Shown here: piece by piece, positions 24,336 through 32,211 of the stretch
Layout of the letters: each line of letters opens with the position of its first letter
How positions within the stretch are numbered: the first letter of the stretch is position 1
Assembly (NCBI RefSeq): GCF_016742955.1
Contig: NZ_JABBYC010000008.1
Coordinates: 62,001 to 126,000 of the forward strand
Length of the DNA stretch: 64,000 nucleotides
Source: Myceligenerans indicum
Lineage (GTDB): Bacteria > Actinomycetota > Actinomycetes > Actinomycetales > Cellulomonadaceae
Direction of reading: 5' to 3'
Program-made: the position numbers and the translations under genes
Notes under the pieces: generated by a model
The model's input: only the letters and a program-made list of their open reading frames with translations
The model's database searches: none
What the model was told of the DNA's origin: nothing

Positions 24336-25595
24336 ATGATCTCCCGGCTCGCGAGCCTCCTGACCGTACTGATCCTTCTCACCACGGCTGGTTGCGGCCA
24401 GGCCGGGACTCCCCGCACCTCGACGCCCCCCGAGCCGGGCGGCACGGCATCTTCCGGCACCACCACGGGATCCGGCCCGGCGACGGGATCCCCGTCACCT
24501 CTCCCGAGCAACTCGCCCGACCAGGCACCACCCTCCCCGTCGGCCGGTCCGCCCGGGCTGCCGATCGATGATCTGCTGGACCACATGAGCCTCGTGGAGA
24601 AGGTCGGGCAGATCATCATGGTCGGGGTGCCGGTGGCCGGCGAACGCGAGGAGTCCGCCGCCGCCATCCGCGAGCATCACGTGGCGAACATCTTCCTCCA
24701 CGGCCGGACCCAGGCGGGGCAGGGCCCGGTACGCCGGCTGGTGGACGACTTCCGGAAGGTCGGCGCGGTGGCGAACCCGCGCGACCCGCTCATGCTCGTC
24801 GCCACCGACCAGGAGGGCGGCGCCGTGCAGGTGTTGCGCGGCGAAGGCTTCAGTGACATACCGAGCGCCGTTGACCAGGCCGCCATGCCTCCCGCCGACC
24901 TGCGCCGCAGCGCTGAGACGTGGGGCACGGAGCTGGCCCGTGCCGGCGTCAACCTCAACCTGGCCCCGGTCGCGGACGTGGTGCCGGCGGACTCCGCGTC
25001 GTCCAACGCTCCGATCGGCGCATACCGCCGCAACTACGGCTATACCCTCGACTCCGTCGTCTCCGGATCAGTGGCCTTCGGCCAGGGGCAGCGCGACGCC
25101 GGGGTCGCCACCACACCCAAGCACTTCCCCGGGCTCGGCCTCGTGGTCGGCAACACCGACACGACCGCGGGCGTCACGGACACGGAGACCGGACCGGACG
25201 CGAGGTCCGTCGAGGCGTTCGCGGCGAACGTGGACTCGGGGAGCGAGTTCGTGATGATGTCGTCGGCGATCTACACGAAGATCGACGCCACCCGGCCCGC
25301 GGTGTTCAGCCCCGCCGCTGTCGACCTCCTGCGCGACGACCTCGGCTTCGACGGCGTGATCATGACCGACGACCTCTCGGCCGCAGCCCAGGTCCAGGCG
25401 TGGACCCCCGGCGACCGCGCGGTGCTGGCGGTCGAGGCCGGGGTCGACCTCGTGCTCGCCTCGGCGGACCCGGCCACCGCGGCGCCCATGGCTCAGGCGC
25501 TGGTGGACCGCGCCGAGCAGGACCCGGACTTCGCCGCGAGGGTCGACCGGGCGGCAGGCCGGGTCCTCAGCGCCAAGGCGGCCCTGTCCCGCTGA
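24336..25595 (+). CDS. GH3 lipoprotein, NagZ/LpqI-like beta-N-acetylhexosaminidase
   Basis: A 419-residue lipoprotein. Lipobox TTAGC (Cys20), a Pro/Ser/Thr/Gly-rich tether (21-75), then a GH3 N-terminal-type TIM barrel (MSLVEKVGQIIMVGVP, DQEGGAVQVLRGEGF, LNLAPVADVVP, KHFPGLG at 262-268, GVIMTDDLSAA with nucleophile Asp345). The likely role is removal of GlcNAc from muropeptides or other glycans at the cell surface. NagZ enzymes normally carry a GHG..DSH loop after KHFPG, used as acid/base. Here the loop reads GLGLVVGNTDTT without His, so acid catalysis may differ. ATG 24336 was chosen by the lipoprotein signal; no clear ribosome site. Confidence 0.88.
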   Translation: MISRLASLLTVLILLTTAGCGQAGTPRTSTPPEPGGTASSGTTTGSGPATGSPSPLPSNSPDQAPPSPSAGPPGLPIDDLLDHMSLVEKVGQIIMVGVPVAGEREESAAAIREHHVANIFLHGRTQAGQGPVRRLVDDFRKVGAVANPRDPLMLVATDQEGGAVQVLRGEGFSDIPSAVDQAAMPPADLRRSAETWGTELARAGVNLNLAPVADVVPADSASSNAPIGAYRRNYGYTLDSVVSGSVAFGQGQRDAGVATTPKHFPGLGLVVGNTDTTAGVTDTETGPDARSVEAFAANVDSGSEFVMMSSAIYTKIDATRPAVFSPAAVDLLRDDLGFDGVIMTDDLSAAAQVQAWTPGDRAVLAVEAGVDLVLASADPATAAPMAQALVDRAEQDPDFAARVDRAAGRVLSAKAALSR

Positions 25596-25628
25596 CCTCC
25601 GTGCGGTGCCCCCGGCCGAGCCCGCCTC

Positions 25629-25667
25629 GGCCAGGGCGCCGGCCGCCGTCGGACGGCCTCCCTGGCC
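25629..25667. terminator. Bidirectional hairpin between GH3 and oligopeptidase genes
   Basis: Outer arms GGCCAGGG/CCCTGGCC enclose a second stem GGCCG/CGGCC in the 75-base convergent gap. A further small stem GGCCGAG/CTCGGCC lies just before it. Either gene could terminate here. Confidence 0.6.
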
Positions 25668-25670
25668 CGG

Positions 25671-27935
25671 CTACCGGCCGGAGACGGCCGGCACGTCGGC
25701 CAGCCCGAGCACCTGCAGGATCCAGGCGTGTTCGAAGGCGATCTGCTCCCACGCGGAATAGCGGCCGGACACACCGCCGTGACCTGCCTGCATCTCGATC
25801 TTGAGCATCGCCGGGGCGCCGGCCGCGTGCAGCCGCGCCACCCATTTCGCCGGTTCGACGTACATCACGCGGGTGTCGTTGAACGACGTCGTCGCGAGAA
25901 CCTCCGGGTAGCGCGAGGCGTCGTCCGGGATGTTCTCGTACGGGGTGTACGACTTCATGTAGGCGTACACGTCGGCATCGTGCAGCGGGTCGCCCCACTC
26001 GTCCCACTCGGTGACCGTCAGCGGCAGCGACGGGTCGAGCATGGAGGTCAAGGCGTCCACGAACGGTACGCCGGCCAGCACTCCCCCGAACGCGTCGGGC
26101 GCGATGTTCACCGCCGCACCGACCAGAAGACCACCGGCGGAACCGCCGTCGGCGACCGTTCGGTCGGCCGTGGTCCAGCCCACGGCGGCAAGATGCCGTG
26201 CGCACGCCACGAAGTCCGTGAAGGTGTTGCGCTTGTTGCCGAGCTTGCCGTCGTCGTACCAGTGACGGCCCATCTCACCACCACCGCGGACATGGGCGAT
26301 AGCGAACACGACGCCCCGTTCGAGCAGCGAGAGGCGTGGAATCGAGAAGTACGGGTCCAGGGACATCTCGTAGGCGCCGTAGCCGTAGAGCAGCACGGGT
26401 GCGGGGGCGAGCGGTATGCCGTCGTCCCCGAGTTCCACCCGGTCCTTGCGCCAGACCAGCGAGATCGGGACCCGTGTCCCGTCCGCGGCGACGGCCCACT
26501 CACGACGCTGCGCGTACTCGGAGGGCTCGAAACCGCCGAGAACCGGCGTCTGCTTGAGGAGCGTGCGCTCACCCGTGGCCACGTCGTAGTCGTAGACAGC
26601 CGACGGCGTCACGAACGAGGTGTAGCCGACCAGCAGGTTCGGCTGCTCCCAGACGCCGACGCCCGCACCCACGGACTCCAGCTCCTGCCCGAAGGTCATC
26701 TCCTCGAAGCTCCACACGGGCTCCGCGCCGGTCACCGGGCGACCGGAGGTGCGAGGCCCGGCGAGCTGGGGCCGCACCTGCGGCCCGGTCTGCGGCGATT
26801 CCGTGTCGAGGCGCAGGATCCCGCTGCGCCCGATGGCACCGCGCCGGTAGTACAGGACCACGTAGCGCTCGGAGGCGGAGACACCCTCGAGCCGGATCTC
26901 GGGATCGTGCGGGACGACGACGTCGCCCCAGCTCGCCGTGCCTCCGGCTCCGGGCACGTCCACGAGTGTGAGCTCGAAGTTCTCGGCGTCCTCGTTGTGC
27001 AGGACCAGGAGAACGTCGCGTCCGGGACTTCCGGCCGGTGCGCCCGCCACCGGCAGGACCGCGTGCTCCACCGAGTACTCGACCCCCTCCGACCGGGGCC
27101 GGACGCACCGGAACTCGCCGGCGGGATCGTCCGCCTCGAGGATCCAGCACTCGCTGGTCACCTTCGAGGCGAGCTCGATCATCAGGTACTTCTTGGAGCG
27201 GGACACGCCCGCGCCCATCCAGTACCGCTCGTCGGGCTCGTCGAACACCATCGCGTCCTCGTCGCGCGAGGTCCCGATCCGGTGCCGCCACAGGCGGTGC
27301 GGTCGCCAGGCCTCGTCGATGGTCTGGTAGAAGACGTGCACACCGTCGGGCGCGAAGAAGGCGCCGGGGGCGGTCCCGGGAACCTCGTCGTCCAGGTCCG
27401 TGCCCGTGCGTAGATCGCGGATGCGGAGGGTGTAGCGCTCGTCGCCGGCCGTGTCGACCGCGTAGAGGAGGAGGTGGCCGTCGTCGGACACGTCGAACGT
27501 GCCGAGCGAGAAGAACTCGTGGCCGTCGGCCTCGGCGTTCTGGTCGAGCAGCACCTGCTCGCCGGGCACGGGCTCGCCCGGCTCCAGGACCCGCGGGGTC
27601 CAGTCATCAGGACCGCCGACCTCGTACCGCGCGTGGATCGGGTACTCCTTGCCCTCCTCGGTGCGGGAGTAGTACCACCAGCCGCCGTCCCGCGAGGGGA
27701 GCGTCAGGTCCGTCTCCTGGGTACGCGCCTTGATCTCGTCGAAGATCGACTGGCGCAGCGGCGCGAGGTGCTCGAGACGTGACATCGTCCAGGCGTTCTC
27801 CGCCTCGAGGTGTGCGACGACCTCCGGGTCCTCCTTCTCCCGCAGCCACTCGTACTCGTCGGTGAACACGTCACCGTGATAGGTACGGGTGGTCGGGCGG
27901 CGGGCCGCGTCGGGCGGCATGACGGTCTGATCCAC
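25671..27935 (-). CDS. ptrB: Oligopeptidase B (S9A family serine peptidase)
   Basis: A 754-residue cytoplasmic peptidase: an N-terminal cap and seven-bladed beta-propeller (about 1-480) followed by an alpha/beta hydrolase. The catalytic Ser599 lies in DGGSAGGLLVG. The acid is in SFNDTRVMYVEPAKW and the base His in MQAGHGGVSGR. APVLLYGYGAYEMSLDPYFS and FAIAHVRGGGEMGRHWY are hallmark S9A strands. It cleaves small peptides after basic residues (oligopeptidase B) or Pro; the RGGGEMGR segment and acidic pattern favour OpB. Slightly longer than usual (about 690-720). Downstream of threonine aldolase on the same strand, with an 81-base gap. Confidence 0.93.
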   Translation of the reverse strand: MDQTVMPPDAARRPTTRTYHGDVFTDEYEWLREKEDPEVVAHLEAENAWTMSRLEHLAPLRQSIFDEIKARTQETDLTLPSRDGGWWYYSRTEEGKEYPIHARYEVGGPDDWTPRVLEPGEPVPGEQVLLDQNAEADGHEFFSLGTFDVSDDGHLLLYAVDTAGDERYTLRIRDLRTGTDLDDEVPGTAPGAFFAPDGVHVFYQTIDEAWRPHRLWRHRIGTSRDEDAMVFDEPDERYWMGAGVSRSKKYLMIELASKVTSECWILEADDPAGEFRCVRPRSEGVEYSVEHAVLPVAGAPAGSPGRDVLLVLHNEDAENFELTLVDVPGAGGTASWGDVVVPHDPEIRLEGVSASERYVVLYYRRGAIGRSGILRLDTESPQTGPQVRPQLAGPRTSGRPVTGAEPVWSFEEMTFGQELESVGAGVGVWEQPNLLVGYTSFVTPSAVYDYDVATGERTLLKQTPVLGGFEPSEYAQRREWAVAADGTRVPISLVWRKDRVELGDDGIPLAPAPVLLYGYGAYEMSLDPYFSIPRLSLLERGVVFAIAHVRGGGEMGRHWYDDGKLGNKRNTFTDFVACARHLAAVGWTTADRTVADGGSAGGLLVGAAVNIAPDAFGGVLAGVPFVDALTSMLDPSLPLTVTEWDEWGDPLHDADVYAYMKSYTPYENIPDDASRYPEVLATTSFNDTRVMYVEPAKWVARLHAAGAPAMLKIEMQAGHGGVSGRYSAWEQIAFEHAWILQVLGLADVPAVSGR

Positions 27936-28016
27936 CGCATCAGCCTAATGTCGCCGTAGCCCGCACGGCGAAGAATCCACAGGCTCCACCTTCGCGCGGA
28001 TCGCGCTCGAGGGGGA

Positions 28017-29147
28017 TCAGCCGATCACGCCGGCGATCAGCTCGACGAAACGGTCCACGTCCTCCTGGGTCGTGTCCCACGCGCACATCCAGCGGGCCTC
28101 GACGCGGTCCGGTGTCTCCCCCGCCCCCCAGTCGTAGAAACGGACCTGCTCGCGGACCACGTCCGCGGTCCGCCGCGGCAGGGTCGCGAACACGACGTTC
28201 GCCTCCGTGGGGTGCGTGACGCGGACGACCTCGCCGGGCAGCGTGTGATCGATCGCCCGCCGCAGGCGTGCGGCCATGTCGTTCGCGTGCCGCGCGTTCC
28301 GCAGCCAGAGAGGTGCGCCGTCCGGCGACACCACGGTGGACGACGCCGTGGGGTCCTCCGGACCGCCCGGCGCCCCGGAATCCCCCGGCTCGCCGAGCAG
28401 GGCGAGAAGCTGGGCCGACACGAACCGGCTCTTCGAGGCGAGCTGCATCGTCTGCTTGCGCAGGAACGGGATGGACTCCGCCAGACCGGCGTCGACTCCG
28501 CCGTCGAGGACGATCACGGCCTCGCCGAGCATGCCGCCGTTCTTCGCCGCGCCCATCGAGAGGATGTCCACGCCGACGTCGGTGGTGAGCTCGCGCAGGC
28601 CGGTCCCCAGCGACGCCGCCGCGTTGGCCAGGCGTGAGCCGTCGACGTGCACCAGCATCCCGAGGTCATGGGCGGCACCGGCCAGCGACCGCAGCTCGTC
28701 GATCCCGTAGACGGTGCCGAGCTCCGTGGACTGCGTCAGGGACAGCACGGCGGGCTGCGCGCGATGCGGGTTGCCGCGGTCCCCGGCCCAGGCGAGCAGC
28801 GCATCGGCCGTGATGCGGCCGTGCACGGACGGGCAGGCGAGGAGCTTGAGCCCGCCGACCCGTTCGGGCGCGCCGTTCTCGTCGGTGTTCGCGTGCGCGA
28901 CGTCGCTCAGCACCACCCCTCCCCAGCGTGGCGCGGCCGCCATCAGGCTGATCACGTTGGCACCCGTGCCGATCAGCACGGGGAACGCGACGGCTTTCGA
29001 GCCGAAGATCTCACGGGTCCGTACCTGGAGACGCTGCGTGACGGCATCGTCCCCGTAGGGGACGTCCGGGCCGTCGTTCGCGGCCACGACAGCGGCCATG
29101 ACCTCAGGATGAACAGGAACGTAGTTGTCGGAGGCGAAGTGCTGCAC
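28017..29147 (-). CDS. ltaE: Low-specificity L-threonine aldolase (PLP-dependent)
   Basis: A 376-residue beta-eliminating lyase/threonine aldolase. It begins with the standard FASDNYVPVHPEVMAAV and YGDDAVTQRL, and has VHVDGSRLANAAASLG. The PLP-binding Lys202 is in SMGAAKNGGMLGEAV, where the family usually has GTSKN. It would split threonine to glycine and acetaldehyde. An acidic/Pro-rich insertion (about 250-275) lies within the C-terminal half. Its upstream neighbour on this strand is livK, from which it is separated by two terminator hairpins, so it probably has its own promoter at about 29150-29200. Confidence 0.92.
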   Translation of the reverse strand: MQHFASDNYVPVHPEVMAAVVAANDGPDVPYGDDAVTQRLQVRTREIFGSKAVAFPVLIGTGANVISLMAAAPRWGGVVLSDVAHANTDENGAPERVGGLKLLACPSVHGRITADALLAWAGDRGNPHRAQPAVLSLTQSTELGTVYGIDELRSLAGAAHDLGMLVHVDGSRLANAAASLGTGLRELTTDVGVDILSMGAAKNGGMLGEAVIVLDGGVDAGLAESIPFLRKQTMQLASKSRFVSAQLLALLGEPGDSGAPGGPEDPTASSTVVSPDGAPLWLRNARHANDMAARLRRAIDHTLPGEVVRVTHPTEANVVFATLPRRTADVVREQVRFYDWGAGETPDRVEARWMCAWDTTQEDVDRFVELIAGVIG

Positions 29148-29207
29148 GGCCCCATTGTCCGCGCTCCGCCCGGCCGCTCGGCGGCGTGCCCACGGGGTGC
29201 GACGACG

Positions 29208-29253
29208 CGGCGGCCCGGGCGTCCTCTCTCACGAGAGGGCACCCGGGCCGCCG
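29208..29253 (-). terminator. Distal hairpin of the livK terminator pair
   Basis: Arms of 21 bases with two mismatches (CGGCGGCCCGGG... / ...CCCGGGCCGCCG) around a 4-base loop, downstream of livK on the minus strand. Confidence 0.6.
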
Positions 29254-29275
29254 CCGAACGACATTCCGGTGGACG

Positions 29276-29303
29276 CTCGCCGGACCCCGGAGGGTCCGGC
29301 GAG
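29276..29303 (-). terminator. Proximal hairpin of the livK terminator pair
   Basis: A perfect 12-bp stem, CTCGCCGGACCC/GGGTCCGGCGAG, with a 4-base loop, 40 bases after the livK stop. Together with the second hairpin it separates livK from threonine aldolase. Confidence 0.7.
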
Positions 29304-29343
29304 CCCAGCGCCGACGAGTCAGCGTTCTACCGGCACGCCGGTG

Positions 29344-30606
29344 TCACTCGATCGAGCCCTCGACCGCGTTGGTCCACTCGATCGTGTTGTCGTCCTGGTA
29401 CTCGTACACGCCGATGAAGGCGGACGACGGGTCGTTGTCGGCGTTCAGCGGGCCGATGCCGGAGACGCCGACGTAGCGGATCTCGTCACCGTCCTCGAGC
29501 GCCTTGACGCCATCCGCGAAGGTCGACACCTCGACGCTGCCGTCCTCGGAACCGGAGACCGCCTTGATGTTCTCCGAGATGGTCTTGCCGTCCGTGCCAC
29601 CGCCGCGAACCGCCGCGAGCGCAGCGAGGATGGTGGCGTCGTACGACTCGGGGCTGTAGGCGAAGTCCTCGAGCGGCGAGCCCTCGGTCTCCTCGTAGTA
29701 GGCCGAGAGCCGGTCCTTGAAGTCCTGCTCCGCCTGGGCACCCGGGATGGTGCCGACGACGCCGGCGAGCGTGCCCGGGTCGAAGTCGCCCTCGTAGGAC
29801 GCCGTGTTGCCGTCGCAGAAGTAGGTGGTGCCGTCGAACTCCCAGCCCTGGGCCAGCAGCTCGGCGACGATCGCCTTGGTCTCCTCGAAGGCGATGACGC
29901 TGATCGCGTCCGGCTTCTGCGCGAGCAGGTCGGTCACCTGCGCGGCGAAGTTGGTCTCGCCGGGCTGGAACTCCTGGCCCTCACCGGTGCCGCCGTAGAC
30001 GATCTCGGCGCCGGCTCCCTCGAGCGTCTTCTGCACGTTGTCGCGCAGGCCGGTGCCGTAGTCCTCGTTCTGGACCAGGAAGCCGACCTTCTGGTGGCCG
30101 CCGTCCAGGATCAGGTTGCCGAGGGCCGACCCCTGCACGGTGTCCGGCGGTGCGGTCCGTGCGTAGAAGTCGCTGTAGCCGGACAGCGTCGTGGCGGTGT
30201 TCGCCGGGGAGATCTCCATGATCTCCTGTTCCTTGAACTTGTCGACGACGTTCGCGGACACCGCCGACGACGCGGCACCGATCACGACCGCCACGTCCTG
30301 GCTGATGAGGTCGGACGCGGTCGAGTTCGACACCGAGTAGTCGGTGGTGTCACCCGAGTCACCCGGGATCAGCTCGACATCATTACCCAGAACGCCGCCG
30401 GCCTCGTTGATCTCGTCGACCGCCAGGCCGACGCCGGCGACCTCGGGCGGCCCGAGGAACGCGAGGGTTCCGGTGATGGGCAGGATGGTGCCCACCTTCA
30501 GTGCCTCGTCGGAACTGCCGCCCGACGTCGTCGAGCAGGCCGCAAGGCCCAGGCTGAGGACCGCGGCGAGCGCGAGCCCGCGTGCGGCCGTGGAACGTCG
30601 ATTCAT
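29344..30606 (-). CDS. livK: HAAT-type ABC transporter substrate-binding lipoprotein LivK
   Basis: A 420-residue binding lipoprotein with lipobox LAAC (Cys24) and Ser/Gly tether. The mature protein has the periplasmic-binding type I fold of branched-chain amino acid/amide receptors: VGTILPITGTLAFLGPPEVAGVGLAVDEINEAGGVLG, LISQDVAVVIGAASSAVS, VGFLVQNEDYGTGLRDNVQ, FAYSPESYDATILAALA. It should feed LivHMGF, encoded 5.4 kb further along the same strand with its own promoter region. The true ligand (Leu/Ile/Val, amides or urea-like compounds) is not decidable. ATG 30606 has GAAGGGAA upstream. A candidate nitrogen-regulator box lies at 30724-30750. Confidence 0.92.
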   Translation of the reverse strand: MNRRSTAARGLALAAVLSLGLAACSTTSGGSSDEALKVGTILPITGTLAFLGPPEVAGVGLAVDEINEAGGVLGNDVELIPGDSGDTTDYSVSNSTASDLISQDVAVVIGAASSAVSANVVDKFKEQEIMEISPANTATTLSGYSDFYARTAPPDTVQGSALGNLILDGGHQKVGFLVQNEDYGTGLRDNVQKTLEGAGAEIVYGGTGEGQEFQPGETNFAAQVTDLLAQKPDAISVIAFEETKAIVAELLAQGWEFDGTTYFCDGNTASYEGDFDPGTLAGVVGTIPGAQAEQDFKDRLSAYYEETEGSPLEDFAYSPESYDATILAALAAVRGGGTDGKTISENIKAVSGSEDGSVEVSTFADGVKALEDGDEIRYVGVSGIGPLNADNDPSSAFIGVYEYQDDNTIEWTNAVEGSIE

Positions 30607-30685
30607 GCTAATTCCCTTCAAACGGGAGTAGTTCTGCATGACGCGGCACCTTGCCCCGTCGTTGCGTCGAACGTAGTCATGCTGT

Positions 30686-30701
30686 GTCACACCAGTGTGA
30701 C
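30686..30701. promoter_or_regulatory. Perfect palindrome GTCACAC-CA-GTGTGAC upstream of livK
   Basis: Two exact 7-base inverted arms around a 2-base centre, 80 bases upstream of the livK start. It has the shape of a dimeric regulator operator near the expected promoter position. Confidence 0.5.
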
Positions 30702-30723
30702 GAGCGCCTCCCCCGATCGGATC

Positions 30724-30750
30724 GTTACGGTGCTGTGACCTCGGCGTGAC
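30724..30750. promoter_or_regulatory. Candidate GlnR-like tandem box upstream of livK
   Basis: Three pentamers GTTAC, GTGAC and GTGAC start at 30724, 30735 and 30746, exactly 11 bases apart. Read on the livK strand this is GTCAC-N6-GTCAC-N6-GTAAC, which fits the actinobacterial GlnR consensus GTnAC-N6-GnAAC. GlnR controls nitrogen-source uptake genes, which suits an amino-acid/amide importer. A chance repeat cannot be excluded. Confidence 0.4.
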
Positions 30751-30925
30751 CGCTTTTCTCCCAGGACATTCACGAGCGCCTCCGAAATATCGCAGGCCGA
30801 GCCGAGGATCCCTGTGTAGGGTTGCTGGTGTTGCAGTGTGATCGTTCTTCCAAGAGATGACGACGACACCGTGATTGACCGCGATCCCGAAGGCCGGGGT
30901 CGTCACCTCTTGCAAGGAGCAAGGC

Positions 30926-31129
30926 ATGGCATTCGGAACCGTCAAGTGGTTCAACGCTGAGAAGGGCTTCGGCTTCATCGCCCCCGAAGAGGGCGGCAGC
31001 GACGTCTTCGCCCACTACAGCGCCATCCAGACCAACGGCTACCGCTCGCTGGAGGAGAACCAGCGCGTGGAGTTCGACGTGAAGCAGGGCCCCAAGGGCC
31101 TGCAGGCGGAGAACATCCGCCCCGCGTGA
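30926..31129 (+). CDS. Cold-shock protein (CspA family)
   Basis: A 67-residue single cold-shock domain protein, of normal length. RNP1 is KGFGFIAP and RNP2 is DVFAHYSAI, both intact for single-strand nucleic acid binding. It acts as an RNA chaperone. The ATG has AAGGAGC 5 bases upstream. The 5' leader is probably long, and a strong bidirectional hairpin follows directly. Confidence 0.97.
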   Translation: MAFGTVKWFNAEKGFGFIAPEEGGSDVFAHYSAIQTNGYRSLEENQRVEFDVKQGPKGLQAENIRPA

Positions 31130-31152
31130 TCTGAACCCGGGCCCCGGCCCGA

Positions 31153-31200
31153 CACGACGAAGGGCCCGGCTCCCCGAGGGGAGGCGGGCCCTTCGTCGTG
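31153..31200. terminator. Strong bidirectional terminator after the cold-shock gene
   Basis: Arms of 23 bases (starting CACGACGAAGGGCCCGG) with one mismatch and a minimal loop, between the convergent cold-shock and Gly-rich protein genes. Confidence 0.85.
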
Positions 31201-31268
31201 CCCCGGACCGGGGCTCACGTCAGGCTGCGGCAGCCGGACCCGCCCACGCTCATCGCGGTCGCGGGGCC

Positions 31269-32075
31269 TCAGAAGTCGCCGCCGCCGAAGTCGAAGCCGC
31301 CGCCGTCGCCGCCGAAGAAGCCACCGCCGTCGTCTCCCCCGCCGAACATGCCCCCGAAGAAGCCGCCGCCGTCGCCGGCGGCCGCGTCGGCGCCACCACC
31401 GTCCATGCCGGAGGCATCGACGACGCCTGCGTCCCCGGCGTCGGCACCCGCGTCCTCGCCGACGGTTCCCTCCTCACCGGCGCCCGCGTCCTCCGCGCCG
31501 GCCTCCTGAGCGTCCGTCTCGTCTGCCTCGGCGTCGGCGGCGTGCTCCTGGCCTGGGTCGCCGAAAGTGGGTCCGAACAGCGCGTTCGCTACCGCGGAGC
31601 CGATCACGTAGCCACCGATCGTGCCGAGCAGGCTGGCACCGAGCATCGAGCCGAACGAGGGCCCGCCGAAGCTGCGCTGCAGGGTGCCCGGCTCGCGCAT
31701 CTCGGCACGGGTCGCCGCCCGGGCGAGCTCCCGGGGGTCGTCCGACGCCGCCTGCTCGTGCGGCGGCACCTGCGCGTTCAGCTCGGCGAGCACCTTGCGC
31801 CGCTGCTCGGGCGTGAGCTTCTCGAACGCCTCGGCGTGAGCCTGCTCGACGGCGTCCGGTGGAGCGGTGCGCAACATGTACTTGTAGCGGTCGATGGCGA
31901 TGTCGTCCGGAGTACGCCCGCCGGCCTGCTGCGCGCCGTGGCTCGGGGAGGCCGCAGCCCGCGCCCCGTAGGTCGGTGAGGCGGTGGGTGCCTGACCACC
32001 CTGCGTGCCGTACGGCCCGTACTGCCGGTAGGGGTCCTTCGGCTCACGGCCGAGGAGTCGGTCGAGGAAGCCCAT
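31269..32075 (-). CDS. Actinobacterial conserved hypothetical with Gly/Asp/Phe-rich tail
   Basis: A 268-residue protein of unknown function, present in relatives as a conserved hypothetical. It begins MGFLDRLLGREP, possibly an amphipathic membrane-binding helix, followed by a Tyr/Gly/Gln region. A helical module at about 53-125 follows (DDIAIDRYKYMLRTAPPDAVEQAHAEAFEKLTPEQRRKVL). Residues 133-160 are Gly-rich and hydrophobic (FGSMLGASLLGTIGGYVIGSAVANALFG), a probable glycine-zipper membrane segment. From 165 it is strongly acidic and Ala-rich, ending in repeated GGGFFGG/FDFGGGDF blocks. The low-complexity acidic tail with aromatic-glycine repeats looks disordered. I assign no function. Confidence 0.8.
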   Translation of the reverse strand: MGFLDRLLGREPKDPYRQYGPYGTQGGQAPTASPTYGARAAASPSHGAQQAGGRTPDDIAIDRYKYMLRTAPPDAVEQAHAEAFEKLTPEQRRKVLAELNAQVPPHEQAASDDPRELARAATRAEMREPGTLQRSFGGPSFGSMLGASLLGTIGGYVIGSAVANALFGPTFGDPGQEHAADAEADETDAQEAGAEDAGAGEEGTVGEDAGADAGDAGVVDASGMDGGGADAAAGDGGGFFGGMFGGGDDGGGFFGGDGGGFDFGGGDF

Positions 32076-32211
32076 CTCATCCCTTTCGTCGAGCGGTCAC
32101 CCGTTCAACGCGGCCGGTCGCCCACCGGTTCCGGGGGCACCTTCTTCGGACGACGCACCGTGATCGCGCGGCCTGCTCGTCGATGTCGGTGTCTCCTGGT
32201 AGACCGGTGAC

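Larger units (their letters stand above)
30607..30925. other. Divergent promoter region between livK and the cold-shock gene
   Basis: 319 bases without a gene. It contains the GTCACAC palindrome, the GTnAC tandem box, and probably a long untranslated leader for the cold-shock gene, as such mRNAs usually have. Confidence 0.6.
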
